Source: Branchiostoma floridae
Taxonomy: Eukaryota > Chordata > Leptocardii > Amphioxiformes > Branchiostomatidae
Direction: 5' to 3'
Assembly (NCBI RefSeq): GCF_000003815.2
Contig: NW_023365716.1
Location: forward strand, 406,700 to 470,699
Length of the DNA stretch: 64,000 bases
In this document: positions 1 through 12,900 of the stretch, one piece after another
Position numbering within the stretch: position 1 is the stretch's first letter
How the letters are laid out: the number at the start of each line of letters is the position of its first letter
Made by a program: the position numbers and the translations under genes
The notes under the pieces: generated by a model
Told to the model about the DNA's origin: nothing
The model's database searches: none
What the model saw: only the letters and a program-made list of their open reading frames with translations

Positions 1-34
1 CATGGATCTCTGTCGACTGTTGATGTCTTTACAG

Positions 35-2304
35 GTCCTTACGACAGGCATTCTGGGTGTTAACAGCGCAAAGAAACCAACAAATAAGTGCCTGGTGAGT
101 CACATCATTTCTTGCCTGTGACTGTGTGACAATGTGTTTGTAGAAGTGTGTGCGTGTGCGTGTGTGTGAGAGTAATTGTGTCTGTGTTTGTAGCTGTGTG
201 TGTATTTGTATGTGTGTGTGTGTGTGTGTGTGTGTTTGTGTGTGTGTGTGAGGCGGGGGGATTAACGCATTTTCTTAAAATTTGCTTTTTTTACGATATA
301 TTTGGAACAGTGAAAAAAAATACAATATAGTCAGAGACAGTTAACGTCTTGTTTTCTGACTGATTTTCCCTCCACCCGTCCACAGATCGTAGCCTCCATG
401 GTTGTGGGTATATTCGTGATCCTGACGTGTGTGTGCTGCATCGCCATAGCGGCAATCGCAATCGTGTGGAACCACTACGTGTACGCCTGCCGTCAACACG
501 ACTGGCGAGCCTACTACATTGCACAACAAGACTATAAGAACAACCCGTCCCAATACGAAGAACCAGACTTGTCGTAAGTAAAAAAACAGTGGCTTGTTAT
601 GAGCCCATTCACAGTTTAAATGGCAAATGCGCAGTGTGATGCATTGTGGATTAATGTGTCAAAGGTGAATGTCCTTGTAAACAGTTCTTGCTTACTACGC
701 CGCCCAGGAGCGTCAAAAGAACAACCCGTCCACATACCTGAACCAGATATGTGGTAAGTAATAACGTGACTTCGAAATTCCAATAAAAACGCTTACAGAC
801 ACGTACAAAAACAGCTGATTTTGTACCACTGTAACAGCGACATCTGAGGATGATGATTTGCAGTCACGTAAACCTAGGGCAAATACGGATTATCTTTCTG
901 GCTGTGTACGTAGAACGTTGTTTTCCCGAATAGGTTGAAAATGTCTTTTCACGGTCGAAACTTTCTCCCCAGGAACTTCAAGGCCTACGACTGCAGCGCG
1001 TCCGCCATCGGCCTTCACGCCACGAACATCGTCCTGGCCGTGATTGAGATCATCCTCGGGTTCGCGGTGTCCATCATGAGCTGCGTCGGGCTCTGCACTA
1101 TGCGACGCGATGCGGGACAGGTGGGTACTGCAGACCATTGCCATTGTTACCTAACGTTCCGCCCTTTTGATAAAAAGGAATATGTTTAAGACACTGCATT
1201 AACTGTGGAACCTCACAGAGAATTGAAAGTGGCTAGTCGATGGTCCTAGAGACTACGGTAGGCACTAAAAGTCACAAAACATCTCACACACTAAATTTTC
1301 GGCCTTACTCAGTTTGAATGTCCCACAAGGTTACTCACACGTGGCCGCAGTTACAAAATTGTAGGTGCATTGAAGGTGTGTTTTTTATTTCGTGGTTTCA
1401 ACCTCAGAATATGTTGTTGATGTGTACGCTATAATGATTTTTATGATGCACGTGAACGAGGTTTGTATCTGAATCAACATAGCCGACATGACCGTCCTTT
1501 GAACAGCGTAACACACGAGCTTCTGTATCTGTATCTGTATAGCAGGTATAACACAAGAGCCTCTGTATCTATACATATGTCTGTTTAGCCAGCTTCTCAG
1601 ACCTTCGGCGCGGCAGCAGCTGGTTATATTCCACTGCAGCTGAACCAACTGTTTGTGTTTTTGTGTAATTGTTCTGTAGACAGTGATTTACGCTGCAGGC
1701 CCGGTACCGGACGGAACGCAGGGAAACATTGTGATCATGCAGGGAAACCCGGGTTTGTACCAAGCGTTGTTATTTGTGTCTTCATGTATTTTGCTTGTGG
1801 CGTTGAAAGATAAGCAACCGGCAGCCAGAAAGCTCCAGTATGGGAAATTTGGCGACTTGAGTATGAAGTAGACTCGAACCTAAAGAGCGGAATCTACATT
1901 CCGATTGTAATACTTTTACCTGTTCCCATTGGATACAATAGTGTCGATTTTAGACTCGTTATATTAAACTGTTTAGCAAATGTGTCATACATATTATCCG
2001 TTTTCGTTACTATAAAACAGTGTTTGATTCGATTCCGTGTCGTCACATTAAATTTCTCTAAATCCAGATAATCCAATACCCAACAATCTTCATCGAGATA
2101 ATCCAACTGTCGTTAATTCAACCGTCAACAACTAAAAGTTGATCGTTTTCCTCCCTTGCCACAACAGGTGTCCAGGGTAGCCAACCGAAGGTGTCCGTGG
2201 CCCAGAATCCGGCCCAGGTGCCACCTGCCTACCAGGTGGATTCAGGTGCAGCGCCAGGTGTGCAGGAAGAGAAGAAGGGCCCGATACCTGCTGATTTCGT
2301 GTGA
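35..2304 (+). CDS. MS4A/CD20-like tetraspanning membrane protein M1 (5' partial)
   Basis: Exons 35-94, 386-573, 973-1120, 1680-1752 and 2168-2304, each with GT/AG borders and matching phases (0, 0, 2, 0, 1), join into 201 codons plus TGA. The first coding exon lies before the window; it is present in paralogue M2. The protein continues from TM2 (VLTTGILGVNSAKKPT, the characteristic MS4A second helix followed by a small-residue/Lys turn). TM3 is MVVGIFVILTCVCCIAIAA, then a polar loop with HYVYACRQHDW, then TM4 (NIVLAVIEIILGFAVSIM). The cytosolic tail is Pro/Gln rich with a PPAY motif, a possible WW-domain ligand. MS4A proteins are plasma-membrane or endosomal four-pass proteins, often signalling adaptors; any role here is inferred. 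Relative to M2 the last exon lacks a 14-codon segment (VTGAPVQLYYPAQM region). It converges with gene A. Confidence 0.8.
148..252. repeat. GT-rich microsatellite in M1 intron
   Basis: Imperfect TG/TGTTTG array inside the intron between the 35-94 and 386-573 exons. The matching intron of M2 (about 42451-42550) has a similar but differently sized array, so it predates the duplication. The small Cys/Val-rich open frame over it is only the translation of the repeat. Confidence 0.85.
685..753 (+). pseudogene. Duplicated fragment of the TM3 exon (fossil or alternative exon)
   Basis: 69 bp bounded by acceptor ACAG and donor GTAAGT. Read one way it repeats the 3' end of the preceding exon (LAYYA.QERQKNNPS versus RAYYIAQQDYKNNPS). 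Its phase does not let that frame be used after the upstream exon: spliced in, it would be read in another frame, which happens to be open in M1. M2 has the same fragment at 42983-43051, where inclusion would create TGA at the junction. Confidence 0.45.
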
Positions 2305-2654
2305 AAAAGAGAACAACACAAAATGGCGTCCACCTGGTCTACATGACGTCATAAAGTACCAGGATCCAGAAATATGGCGGCGCCCTGGCCTATTACATGA
2401 GGGTTTTTATATTGATTTTAAACGCGTCAAGACGTCGTTATAAAGGATTGATACAACGCCGGGAACTGATTGGATTCGGTGATCAGAAGAACTCACATTG
2501 CTGATAAGGAAGCTACTTTTTAGGCAACTACAACTGTAATGAACTGATATTACCGTCATTGAAATATTACAAAGGAAAGATTGGAGTAGGACACGTTGTA
2601 CTTGTTGCTTCAAAGAGATAAATGACTCCTAATTGGACAAAGAGTCCCGACGAC

Positions 2655-2660
2655 AATAAA
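2655..2660 (+). terminator. Poly(A) signal of M1
   Basis: AATAAA about 350 bases after the M1 stop. The corresponding place in M2 (45035-45040) reads AATAGA. Confidence 0.45.
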
Positions 2661-3548
2661 AAAATAGGGATGCAGAGTTTTGATAAGTATAATGTTTATT
2701 TGTAAAGTTCCTATATCAAACTCATAACAAAGCTGATGTAGTGCGTATGATAATTATAAATCACGTATATCTTATGTATCCAGTATGAAATATGTATCCA
2801 GCTGGAAGTATGTATCGAGGAACTATTTACAGTTAATTTCTGACCACCACCTCTAATAAGTGCTTTGGACCTAAACTCCATACACATAGTTGTATAGTGG
2901 TATAGTTGAATACAAGATTGCTCATAAAGAAACGTAATCATGGCTGCGTGCATTCTATCAATGTATTGAAAATAACATACAAAATTGATAAAAAAGCTCA
3001 TAATGCGCACATTAACATTTTAACAATAAGCCAGAGTGCGTACGCGTATAAGTAATAATCTGATCTGCCGATTGTCTAGTAAAATTGAAAATACCTTTTG
3101 TATGCACTACTCACCAAATGTTCTTATAAAATGCATATACACAGGTATATAGAGATACTGGGTTATCTAAGATTCTGTAGTCAGTTTCAGAGTCATGATA
3201 ATTAACCTGTAAAACCTTTGCACCTTCGCATTACGAGCCAAACGAAGTTGACTCTGTCATAGATGAAAAAGCGTATACTTTAGACAAAAGGAATACGAAA
3301 TGTAGAGTAACGGAACCCCAGCTCTAAATTGCTGTAGCCCCCCTCCCCACACATTAGTCTTTACCCTGGAAGACTAGCAACAGGCTTGTAACGTATTGAT
3401 GATAAAAATTGTGTCTTTGCTGCCCTAGCTGGATGATGAAATATAATTTTTACAATGTATAAGCTACACAATCTTATTCTGAAAAACCAGAACACCTTGG
3501 ATACAACATTCAATATGGCATTAGGAGCTCTCACTGATAGCTACATTC
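2661..3548. other. Convergent intergenic DNA between M1 and gene A
   Basis: AT-rich, with no convincing coding frame. It aligns by eye with about 45050-45945 between M2 and gene C, so it belongs to the duplicated block. Nothing else recognised. Confidence 0.6.
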
Positions 3549-3554
3549 TTTATT
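3549..3554 (-). terminator. Poly(A) signal of gene A
   Basis: AATAAA on the - strand about 145 bases past the gene A stop. The homologous AATAAA downstream of gene C lies at 45944-45949. Confidence 0.45.
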
Positions 3555-3696
3555 TTGCAAAATTTAACATTACCCTGACCGTGAAGGCATAATTGGTGAT
3601 GTTTGAGGGTCTTGGTTTCTTCATTTCAGTATGGGCCAATAACGAACGGCTAATACAAAATTTCTTCTCACAAAAGTTTTGTAATTGAATCCCGAT

Positions 3697-3961
3697 CTAA
3701 CTTGCTGTAGCCCCCTCCTCAGACATTTCTTCCTCCACTATGAGGCTTGCAGCAAACTTATCACACAATTTAAGGACTGCGTAGAACTTGACACATGCCC
3801 TTTCACCTTTGGCCTCCAGAATGTCCAGCAGCTCGCGCGCTGCATCCTGGGGAGTCCTGGATGTCTTTAAATGCTTATTTCTCTCCAACCGTTCTCTACT
3901 TAGGTTGCAGCCATTTACCAAGGTACACACTAGTGGTCGAAAGATTCCGATTTCGATGAAT
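3697..3961 (-). CDS. Gene A terminal CARD exon
   Basis: Acceptor TTTTCAG at 3962-3968 follows an AT-rich tract. The frame is open for 88 codons to TAG. It reads RPLVCTLVNG...LSRERLER...TSRTPQDAARELLDIL, the CARD pattern of helices 2-4 followed by ACVKF and a coil. The second half is nearly identical to the gene C CARD. The first helix is short or missing, so the fold may be incomplete. The exon needs an incoming phase of 2, whereas the gene C CARD exon enters at phase 1. Confidence 0.55.
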
Positions 3962-6900
3962 CTGAAAATATATATATATATTATAAGAATATTTGTGTTG
4001 TATTTCGCTTCTTGCATCATGCTTTTTCATCATGTGGTCACATCACATTATTTCCAATCGAATGGATGATACATACCTTCCAAAGTTTCTGCAGTGAGCC
4101 TGTGCCCAATTTTGATGAGAGCCTTCTTCAGAGCTTGAACATTAGCAGCTTCTCCTTCTCTGTTCCTCCACCGTTCCAGCATCTCTCTGCACCTGCGGTC
4201 GCAGTCATGTTCCATTTCTCGTATCACTCGTATCTCGTTTTCCTCGAAGTTCAGCTCCCATGCCAAGTTGTCCCAATCAGCGCTGGTGCCACGTATGACT
4301 TTGCCGAAGCACTTTGACATATAACCTAAAACAACAGCAGAAATTTCGCCATATTATAACGTTGTCGGTAATGTAAAAGTGAAAACACTGTTTCCAAGAG
4401 GTAAAAACCAATTGACCATGTCGTAATGGCCTGGCAAATGCAAAATTAATGAACTCATATAAATCTTGCATTAGCCTAAGTAAGATACAGTTTCTGTCAA
4501 GGGTGTATTGTAAGCGCGAGTTAAGAAGAAATACATGAACTTTACAAACAATGTGAGAAATACATGAAATACATGGACTTTACTAACAAGTAGAGAAGTC
4601 TAAGTGTAATATGATGCTTTGTAGATCTATCTGCGATACTAATTGACTAGCGTGCAACCTTGTGTTGACTTGGTTCTGTAGGGATCTTAATATTTTCTTC
4701 ACTCATTATTATCATATCAATTCAGAGTTTCGTATAAAATGGGGTAAATCCTGATGTAGGTCCAGTGACTTACAAAAGGCAGTGGATGCTGCCTGAAACA
4801 TTTGAGCGTTTCCAAATTCTATACAGTTGCTTAAAATTTTGCAATGCGCATGGAATTAATGTCTGAGGTCCTCGGTTGTTCGTTGTAGGTTTTTATAAAC
4901 TCCACACAAAAAAGTTGGAATATTAACTGGTTGATCATATTACTAATGTTTTTGCATCAATTTCAATGTGTTCTATTATATCAATTGAAAGTGTGATTCC
5001 CATCCCTATGGTATCAAACGTATTATGATTGTAAACTCATCAAACGAGCACTACGCCTGCTTACATGGGACACCAAAAAGTGCCAAAATTTCCCTGCTTG
5101 AATTGGCGCATGTTTTAGTGATTCAACAAATCCTTTCTTTGCGTCACGACGTCAAGTTTGATATACAAAACATACAAGTTTGTTTTAGTACATTTGAGTA
5201 CAGTATATCTGCCCTTTTGGACAGTTGGATAGCCGTGTAGTTGGTAAGGAGAACCGCACGCTGACACGGCAAGAGTAACTTTCAGCTTTGGTGGTGGAGG
5301 CAGCCTCACAGTGTGGGGCGGTATAACCGCCATCGGAAAAACAATATTCGTCATCATTCCAGCTGCGATAAAGGTACATCGTTTTCTATCCGGTCGCAAT
5401 ATCCTACCTCTTCAAAATTGGCCCAAATGTAGCTAGAACTGAAATAGGACAAACATATTATTGCAGCCAACAAGACTTTCACTTTTGTATTCAAGAGAGA
5501 CACAAAGTTAACTCTTGTGGAAGCATAGAATCATCTACAGCACTCAGAGAAATCACATCAGTGCCTCTTTTCACAATGGACGCTATCACACAACAAATTT
5601 TCATTTCCATTTCAATAGTCTTGTCATGTTAACTATCGCCGACTAATTTTGTTGGCGATAGCCAATCAGATCAGCGATAAATCTTTGCTATGGTCTGATT
5701 GCTGAACTATAAGGTTCCAATCTCATTTCAAAACTAGAGTTCCACGAACACATATCTTCGCAAAATAAACAATTTTTATGAAGATTGTTGTTTTTGAAAT
5801 GTTGTTAATTTTGGGAAATAGATATTTAATGAAATGCTTTTGGAATGTGAGTTTTTTGAAATTCATGTGTCTTGTTTTGGAATGCAGTGAATTTATATTG
5901 TTTCTGTATTTTTGCCTGCATTTGAAATGCTGGCACAGCTTTTGGTATGTCTGTGTGTGTCTCTCTGTCTGTGTTTTTTTGCATTTTTGTGGTCAGCATA
6001 ACTTACGTATCTTTGGATGGATTGTAATGATATTTGGTATGTGGTATCTTTTTACTTGGACATGGTATGGTTTTCTTTTTTGTCGGTAGGTTGCAGGAAG
6101 GTTGGATTCACATGATATTTTGCATATTATTACTTTTGGTAGAGATGTACATTTTAAATTGTCAATTATAAAAAGTTGGAGTTAATTAGCATGCTTATTT
6201 AGGATGATCTTATTTTGATACAATTAATCTTATTGCCGGACTAATTTACAGGTAACATGCTGTAGCTTGTATTTTTCGAGTGCTAACTTTTTATATTAGT
6301 GGTTAGAATAGACGTACATTTTATATGTCTAAAGATAAGCTTAGATGTGAGTGTAAGTACATTATAGTGTGCAGCACTGCTTCATTTGGTCTGACTTTGT
6401 TTTGTTAAAAAAGAGACAGGCTTTAGCTTTTCCTCACATTTTCCGGGAGGCAGCTAGTGTCACAAATTTAACAGAAATAAGAAACCACACAGTCTCTGAT
6501 AAGCTAGCATTTGTGGGTTTTCTTCCATCAGGGAAGAATAGACACAGTAAGACTGGCTAATCTATCAACCATAATGTAAACAAACCCATGCCAGCTGCAG
6601 GCTTGCACTCCATTTCAAACCTGCAGACTCCCTGGGGTTTCTAAGAGAACCATGGTTGGAAGTTATTCCTAAGACCAAATTTGTCACATTTACCACAAGG
6701 AAAACATACATGCAAGCAAGTGTATAATGCAACTGCATAGTTACTTATTCCTGTCTCCCAATCCCATTGTCAGATACCCTGTGCCTATGTAGTCACTGTG
6801 TTTCCAGTTTCCAACAGGAAAACAATGCTAATGTTGCTGGGGATTAACCCATGTACCAGTTGTTAATGTACAGGTCAACCGTAACTAATAGCTGTGGCAG

Positions 6901-9900
6901 AGAGCATTTAATGCTCTTGTAATGCTCGCCAATTGGCAATTGACCTATTGACCTACATCTTTAGACACCAGCTGTGGCGACATGTATGTACCACCCTATA
7001 TACTTCTGCAGTATACTGCAGTTTATTAAATTTCCCTAAGTAATTATATTAAATAGATAGTGATTTACATCTCATTATGTTTATAATCATCCAAAGTAAC
7101 TACCTACAAAAAACAAAGAATATCCTACAATCCCCTCTGGAGTTATCCTTCGCAAAAGTTACAAACTATAAGACCCACTGCAGTTCCAAACAAGCTGCTA
7201 GGGGGCCCGAAATTACACCATTTACTCCTAGTCCCAACAGCTATCCACCACTTAAAAATCATGAGCCTGGCACTTTTGGAAAATTTAGGCGGAGACTTTG
7301 ACGTTCACTTGCAGTACCAAAACAAGTCGCCAGTTGGCCCATTATCGAACGTGACATTCCTTTCTGTGTCCTCTACCTATCAACCAAATATCATAGCCAT
7401 CCATCAAGAACATCTCGTGTTATCTTGCATACAGACAAACGCACTTACATACAAAGCCAGCTACAGCACCATAGGTAAAAGCTAGCTAAACCATTCTCGC
7501 ACACGACAATCCTTTCCACAACCGCTACACACCTGCCAAAATATCGTGGAAATCGCCCAGCTGCGTTTTGACTTATGCTTCCCGAAAAAAAAACACGAAA
7601 ACAATAACAACTTCACTACTGTACCGTAGGAAAACGCCAGGTAAACCATTTTCGAACTAGGCATGTCTTTTGACAACCTCTACACACCTGCAAAAAATCA
7701 AAAAGTTCCAAGCTCAATTTCTCGAGTTATATGCTGTTGACCAACATACAGACCCAAAACATAATCTTCGCTGGCGAAGATAATTAGGCTGATAAAATCA
7801 GGATTTCGGAGGTATATTTTACATCTTTTGTTTCCTACTTTTATAAACTAGCAGCAAAATATTGCAATTAGACAATGCAAACAACATAAACATGGGGTAG
7901 TGGGGGGACTTAAATAACTTATTTTCTGTTAAATAGCGCCATATTAAAAAAAGTATAGTAATACTATTGTTTAAATGAATATGTACAATGGGGTTTACGG
8001 TTAACAACTGTTTCTTGTTTTTGCTTTGATTTAGTGATTTTACATGTGTTTAGTTATGTATTCGTAGCTGCCATGCTTTCCTTTTGTTGTTGTTTTTGTT
8101 TATCAAAAATGAATGATTGAAAAAAGTAATCCGTGTCAATACTAGCCTAAATTAATGATCTGACAATAAGTAAGACATCGTCGTTATCTTGGACGGTCTG
8201 CGAAAACCATTGAAACTTTTCCGACATCTTCTTGAGTTGTCAAGTGTCCGACTCTAATAGTAATTACAATCAAAGCGAACTGACCTTCCATGTATCCTAG
8301 TTTCAGCCGGAGATCCTTGACCTTCTCCGGGACGTTCCTCTCAGGATGGACGAGGTTCTCGCCCTTTGCTGCCGCCGCCTCCACCTCTGCCCTGCTGTAG
8401 GCGTGAGGCTCTCGACTGTGCTCCCGGAGGTCCAGGGCGCTGAGTACCATGTCCCGTGACCTGGCTCCGGGGCTGGTCTCGTGCAGCAGGCGGTACGTCA
8501 TGTCCTTCAGGAGGTCCATGATGGAGTTGCAGTCCTCCCTGTTGCCATCGTTGCTCCTGACGAAGATGTTGAGCTGCCTCTTGTCCTGTGTGATCTGCAG
8601 CAGCGCGTCGGCCTTCTTGTCGGTACATTTGGCGCTGTTTTTCCACAGGAGAGGCCGACTGAGCTTGTCCGGGTGCGCCTGCATCAGCAGCGTCTGCAGC
8701 CGCGGGAACAGGTCGCACGAGAAGCTGTCGATCTCCGTGCGGCCTCGGATCTGCAGACCGAAGTAGACAGCCTTGCTGGACACAGGAGACCACGCCGCCT
8801 CTTCCATCTCCTGCTGCAGCAGGCTGGGGATGATCAAGGTGACTTCGTCGTACGTGTGGCAGAGCTGGAAGTCCTGCAGGAGTTTGATCAGCAGAGGGAT
8901 GTCGGCAACGGCACTGAAGACACGGGTGAGCTCCTCAAGGGTGACGTAGTCCTCAGCTGTCCGGGCGATCTTGACAATAGGGAAGTTGTCTGGAGCAAGC
9001 AGAGATCCAATAACGGATGTGAACAACCACTGGGGGTCCAGTACTACCAACGAGTCGGCTTGGTGGCGAAGGTAGATGATCTAAATATGATTACAGATTT
9101 AAAAAAAAAACAGGACAATTTATTCCTTAAGTTAATTTCCTTATGTATTTCTGAACCTAAAAAGATCCTGTCATTGTTAACTTGAAAGTTCATCTGTGTA
9201 ATTAGAAGTCATTCTCAACTAGAATTCAGTAAACACATAGGTCAGAGGTCACGGCGTGCCGGTGGTGTGTTTTTTTGGGAGCTCTCGTATCTATTCCCCA
9301 TTTTTCGCCCATTTTGCCCACATTACCGGGCTATACAAGGCCTGCAACCCGATGATCAACTGGACAGTACAGTAAGAATGCACTAGTTGGCCTCTTTTGG
9401 CCCTAGAGCATATATTTTAGTTCCATTTAGCTGTATTTCGCTACACAGACATGATGCGACGCGGCAGCCATCTTGGCTCGCCGCTGCTACTTCTCCCCTG
9501 TGCACTATTCCTAGCCGTGTACAGGCATTACATGTGCTCTTAACTAGACATAGAACATGCTAGGAACTTATCTAGTTGTATTGATCCACACGGTAGAATG
9601 AATTTATTCCTAGGAAAAAAACAAATCATGCCGCATTCCCCTAGTCTTATGGGGCTGGGTTTATCTACACTGCTACACCCGCTTAGCCCTAAGCTGAGCA
9701 GGCGTCACACAGCACCGACTCCCATGGGTTTTGGCGGCTCCACGGGCTTTCTGCTGGCCATCATGATGCTATCAGGCGATGTGCACAGCAACCCTGGGCC
9801 GGTCAGATACCCGTGTGGGGGGTGCGGCCGCGCTGTAGCCGTCAACCATAGGGCGCTACAGTGCGACCACTGTGATCAATGGATACATATTAACTGCTGC

Positions 9901-12900
9901 GGGATGGGTGACAAAATGTACAGATACTATCAGAACTCCTCATGTAGCTGGATATGCAACAACTGTGGCATGCCTAGTTTTACGTCTAGCATGTTTGATC
10001 ACAATAGCCTGATCCACGATGCAGAGGAGTCATTTTATAGCCCTCTTGCAGAAATGGACAGGGACACTACTAGCACCTCACACTTCTCACCAAATCTGAT
10101 TTCAGGTCTCAGTCCGGGACACAGATCCTGGTCCTCACTAAACACAACATCCAATCACTCACAGCATACTCTCAGTGACTCCGTCAGCCCACAAGGTGCT
10201 TTCAACCCCACCTCTACCTCATCCCCTTGCTTCCCCCTGAAACAACAACAAGGTAAGCAAACCCTATATAATTTTCACATTCTATCATTGAACTGCCGTA
10301 GTATTCGAGGATCTGAGAAAAATGCACAATTTAGAACCATGATAGCAATAGAAAACCCAGATATTATCTGCGGCAACGAGTCCCATCTTGACCCAGATAT
10401 TGCAAATGGAGAAATCTTCCCTGAGGATTACGATATTTACAGGAAAGATAGAGACAGTCAGGGCGGTGGAGTGTTTATCGCCATCAAATCTACACTAGTC
10501 TCGACCCCTATCCACGACCCTACAGATACGGAAATAGTTTGGGCTCAAATCCAACAGGCAGGCTACCGGCCTCTATGTGTCGGCTCCGCCTACAGACCCC
10601 CCACGTCAGGTCCACAATACATGGATGCTCTCACAACTTCAATATGCAATATCGCATCTAGACCCACTCCCCCTAACATTGCATTGTTTGGTGATTTTAA
10701 TCTTCCCGACATTAACTGGAACCCCGAGGCAGCCTCAGTTAACCCCTCACCTCAATACGGAAAAACACTAAATGAGAAATTCCTAGAGGTAACAGAGGAA
10801 ACCCACTTAACCCAAATGGTCCATTCCCCAACAAGGGGTAGAAATATTCTTGACCTAGCACTCCTGTCTAACCCGGACTTAATGGAAGAGGTTAGCGTCA
10901 TACCGGGCATCAGTGATCATGATGCGGTATCAGTTAAATTGAAAACACACATCAAACTCAACAAGAAGAAACCACGTACCATCAACTTATTCAATAAAGC
11001 AGATAAAGAATCTTTGGCCCAAGGAATGAAAGAGCTAGGCAAACAATTTACTAATAGAGACCCCTCCAGCCACACTGTAGAAGAAAATTGGCAGTATTTC
11101 TCAAACGGCCTAAAACAACTTATGCTCAAACATGTCCCACAAAAGAAACTCTCAGGTAGGCAGAGCTGTCCATGGGTTACCCCCCAGCTCAAGAAAGCAA
11201 TAAGGAAGAAGAAAAGATTATATAGGAAAGCTAAGAACACGATGCAGGAATGCGCCTGGGACAAATTCAAAGCACAGCGTAGAGTAGTTAAAAAGAACAT
11301 CAGGAAGGCACATAATGAATACTTAGAAGAAATCATGAGTGAGGCCCTAGACAATCCAAAGAAGTTTTGGAACTACGTGAAAAGCAGAAAACAAACGGCC
11401 ACGGGTATTGCAGCCTTAAATGACAAAGATAGACTAGTATCAGATGGGAAGGGAAAGGCAGAAGTCCTTAGCAGCCAGTATAAGTCTGTTTTCACAGAGG
11501 AAAATTTAACTAACATTCCCGACCTAAGCCCAAGCCCCTACCCAGATATGCCACAGATAACAGTTACAGTGGAGGGAGTCCAGAAACTACTGGAAGGTAT
11601 AAACCCAAGTAAGGCATCAGGACCCGATCACATCCCCTGCAGATTACTGAAAGACTATGCCCTAGAAATTAGTCCGATTTTATGTTTCATCTTTAACCAG
11701 TCACTGGAGGAGGGACAGGTACCCGAGGATTGGCGGAGCGCGTATGTTCACCCTATTTTTAAGAAGGGGGACATGCAGGAGTGACCCAGCCAACTATAGA
11801 CCTGTGTCCCTCACCAGTGTCTGTTGCAAATTACTCGAACACATTCAATACTCAGCTACAATGAAGCATCTTGACAACCATAATATTCTACTTCCTACGC
11901 AGCATGGCTTTCGAGCAAAACACTCGTGTGAGTCGCAGTTAATCTGTACGCTCCAAGACCTAACCTCATGGTATGATAAAGGATGGCAGGTTGATCTAGC
12001 GATATTAGATTTCTCGAAAGCATTCGATAGCGTTCCACACTTCCGTCTACTTAAGAAATTAGAATACTATGGTATAAGGGGCAAGAACTTCATATGGATG
12101 AAAAACTGGCTTCTTAACAGACAACAGCAAGTGGTTGTGGATGGGGAGAGATCGACCAGTGCCAAGGTCAAGTCAGGGGTGCCGCAGGGGACAGTACTGG
12201 GCCCCCTTCTATTCTTATTATACATCAATGACATCGATAAAAATATCTACTCCCAACTCCGACTTTTTGCTGACGATTGTCTAATCTACCATCCCATACA
12301 AACAGAACAGGACCAGCTAGACCTACAAAAAGACCTAGACACACTTACTGAATGGTCCAACACATGGCAACTCAAGTTCAATGTGAAAAAGTGCTGTATT
12401 ATCCATGTTCACAAATCCAAACGCTCACCACAATTCATGTACACAATGTCTGCAGAACCGCTTGAGGTCAGTGCCCACCACCCCTACCTGGGGATCATCT
12501 TATCACAGGACCTCAAGTGGTCAACACACATCAACTCTGTCACAGCCAAGGCCAACAGTACACTGGGATTCCTACGAAGAAACATAAGGGGGGCTACCAA
12601 AGAGGTAAGGGCCAAAGCTTACACATCCTTAGTTAGACCCAAACTTGAGTACGCATCCACCATATGGGACCCACAGAAGCGTCAATATGCCAATTCAAAT
12701 GTACTTATAGATAAAATAGAATCTGTACAAAAACGAGCTGCCAGGTTTGTCTTTAACGACTACAGGAACACCACCAGCGTGTCATACCTGCAGAACAAAC
12801 TGGGCTGGTCGACCCTGCAAGAAAGGAGGAGTCAGGCTCGCCTGGTGTTGTTCTATAAGGCCTTTCACGGACTGGTATCCATACCCTTACACCATTACAT

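Larger units (their letters stand above)
4326..8284. other. Large gene A intron (COR to Death)
   Basis: About 4 kb without a supported exon. It holds a Tc1-like transposase scrap (5281-5436), a short hairpin near 5631-5660 (CTATCGCC/GGCGATAG) and the dispersed repeat at 7118-7690. The corresponding gene B introns total under 1 kb and gene C's is 457 bp, so A's is expanded by insertions. Confidence 0.6.

Noticed and set aside
1683-1871. 62-codon + strand frame continuing past the M1 tail exon
   Set aside because: It is the 1680-1752 exon read through its donor into the intron.
5778-6089. 103-codon Phe/Cys-rich + strand frame that looks like a membrane protein
   Set aside because: Low-complexity TTT/TGT-rich intron DNA with no counterpart in genes B or C and no splice structure.
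8341-8793. Gly/Arg/Gln-rich open frame on the - strand in a second frame of the COR exon
   Set aside because: Out-of-frame shadow of the COR sequence, repeated in all three genes for the same reason.
8481-9185. A 234-codon + strand open frame antisense to the gene A COR exon (and similar ones at 29088-29819 and 47185-47637)
   Set aside because: It mirrors a GC-rich, highly conserved coding exon; it has no domain signature, and its extra codons outside the exon are not conserved between copies.
9775-9801. The 2A motif as evidence of an integrated picorna-like virus
   Set aside because: It lies in one continuous frame with an AP endonuclease and CR1-type reverse transcriptase, so it belongs to a retrotransposon.
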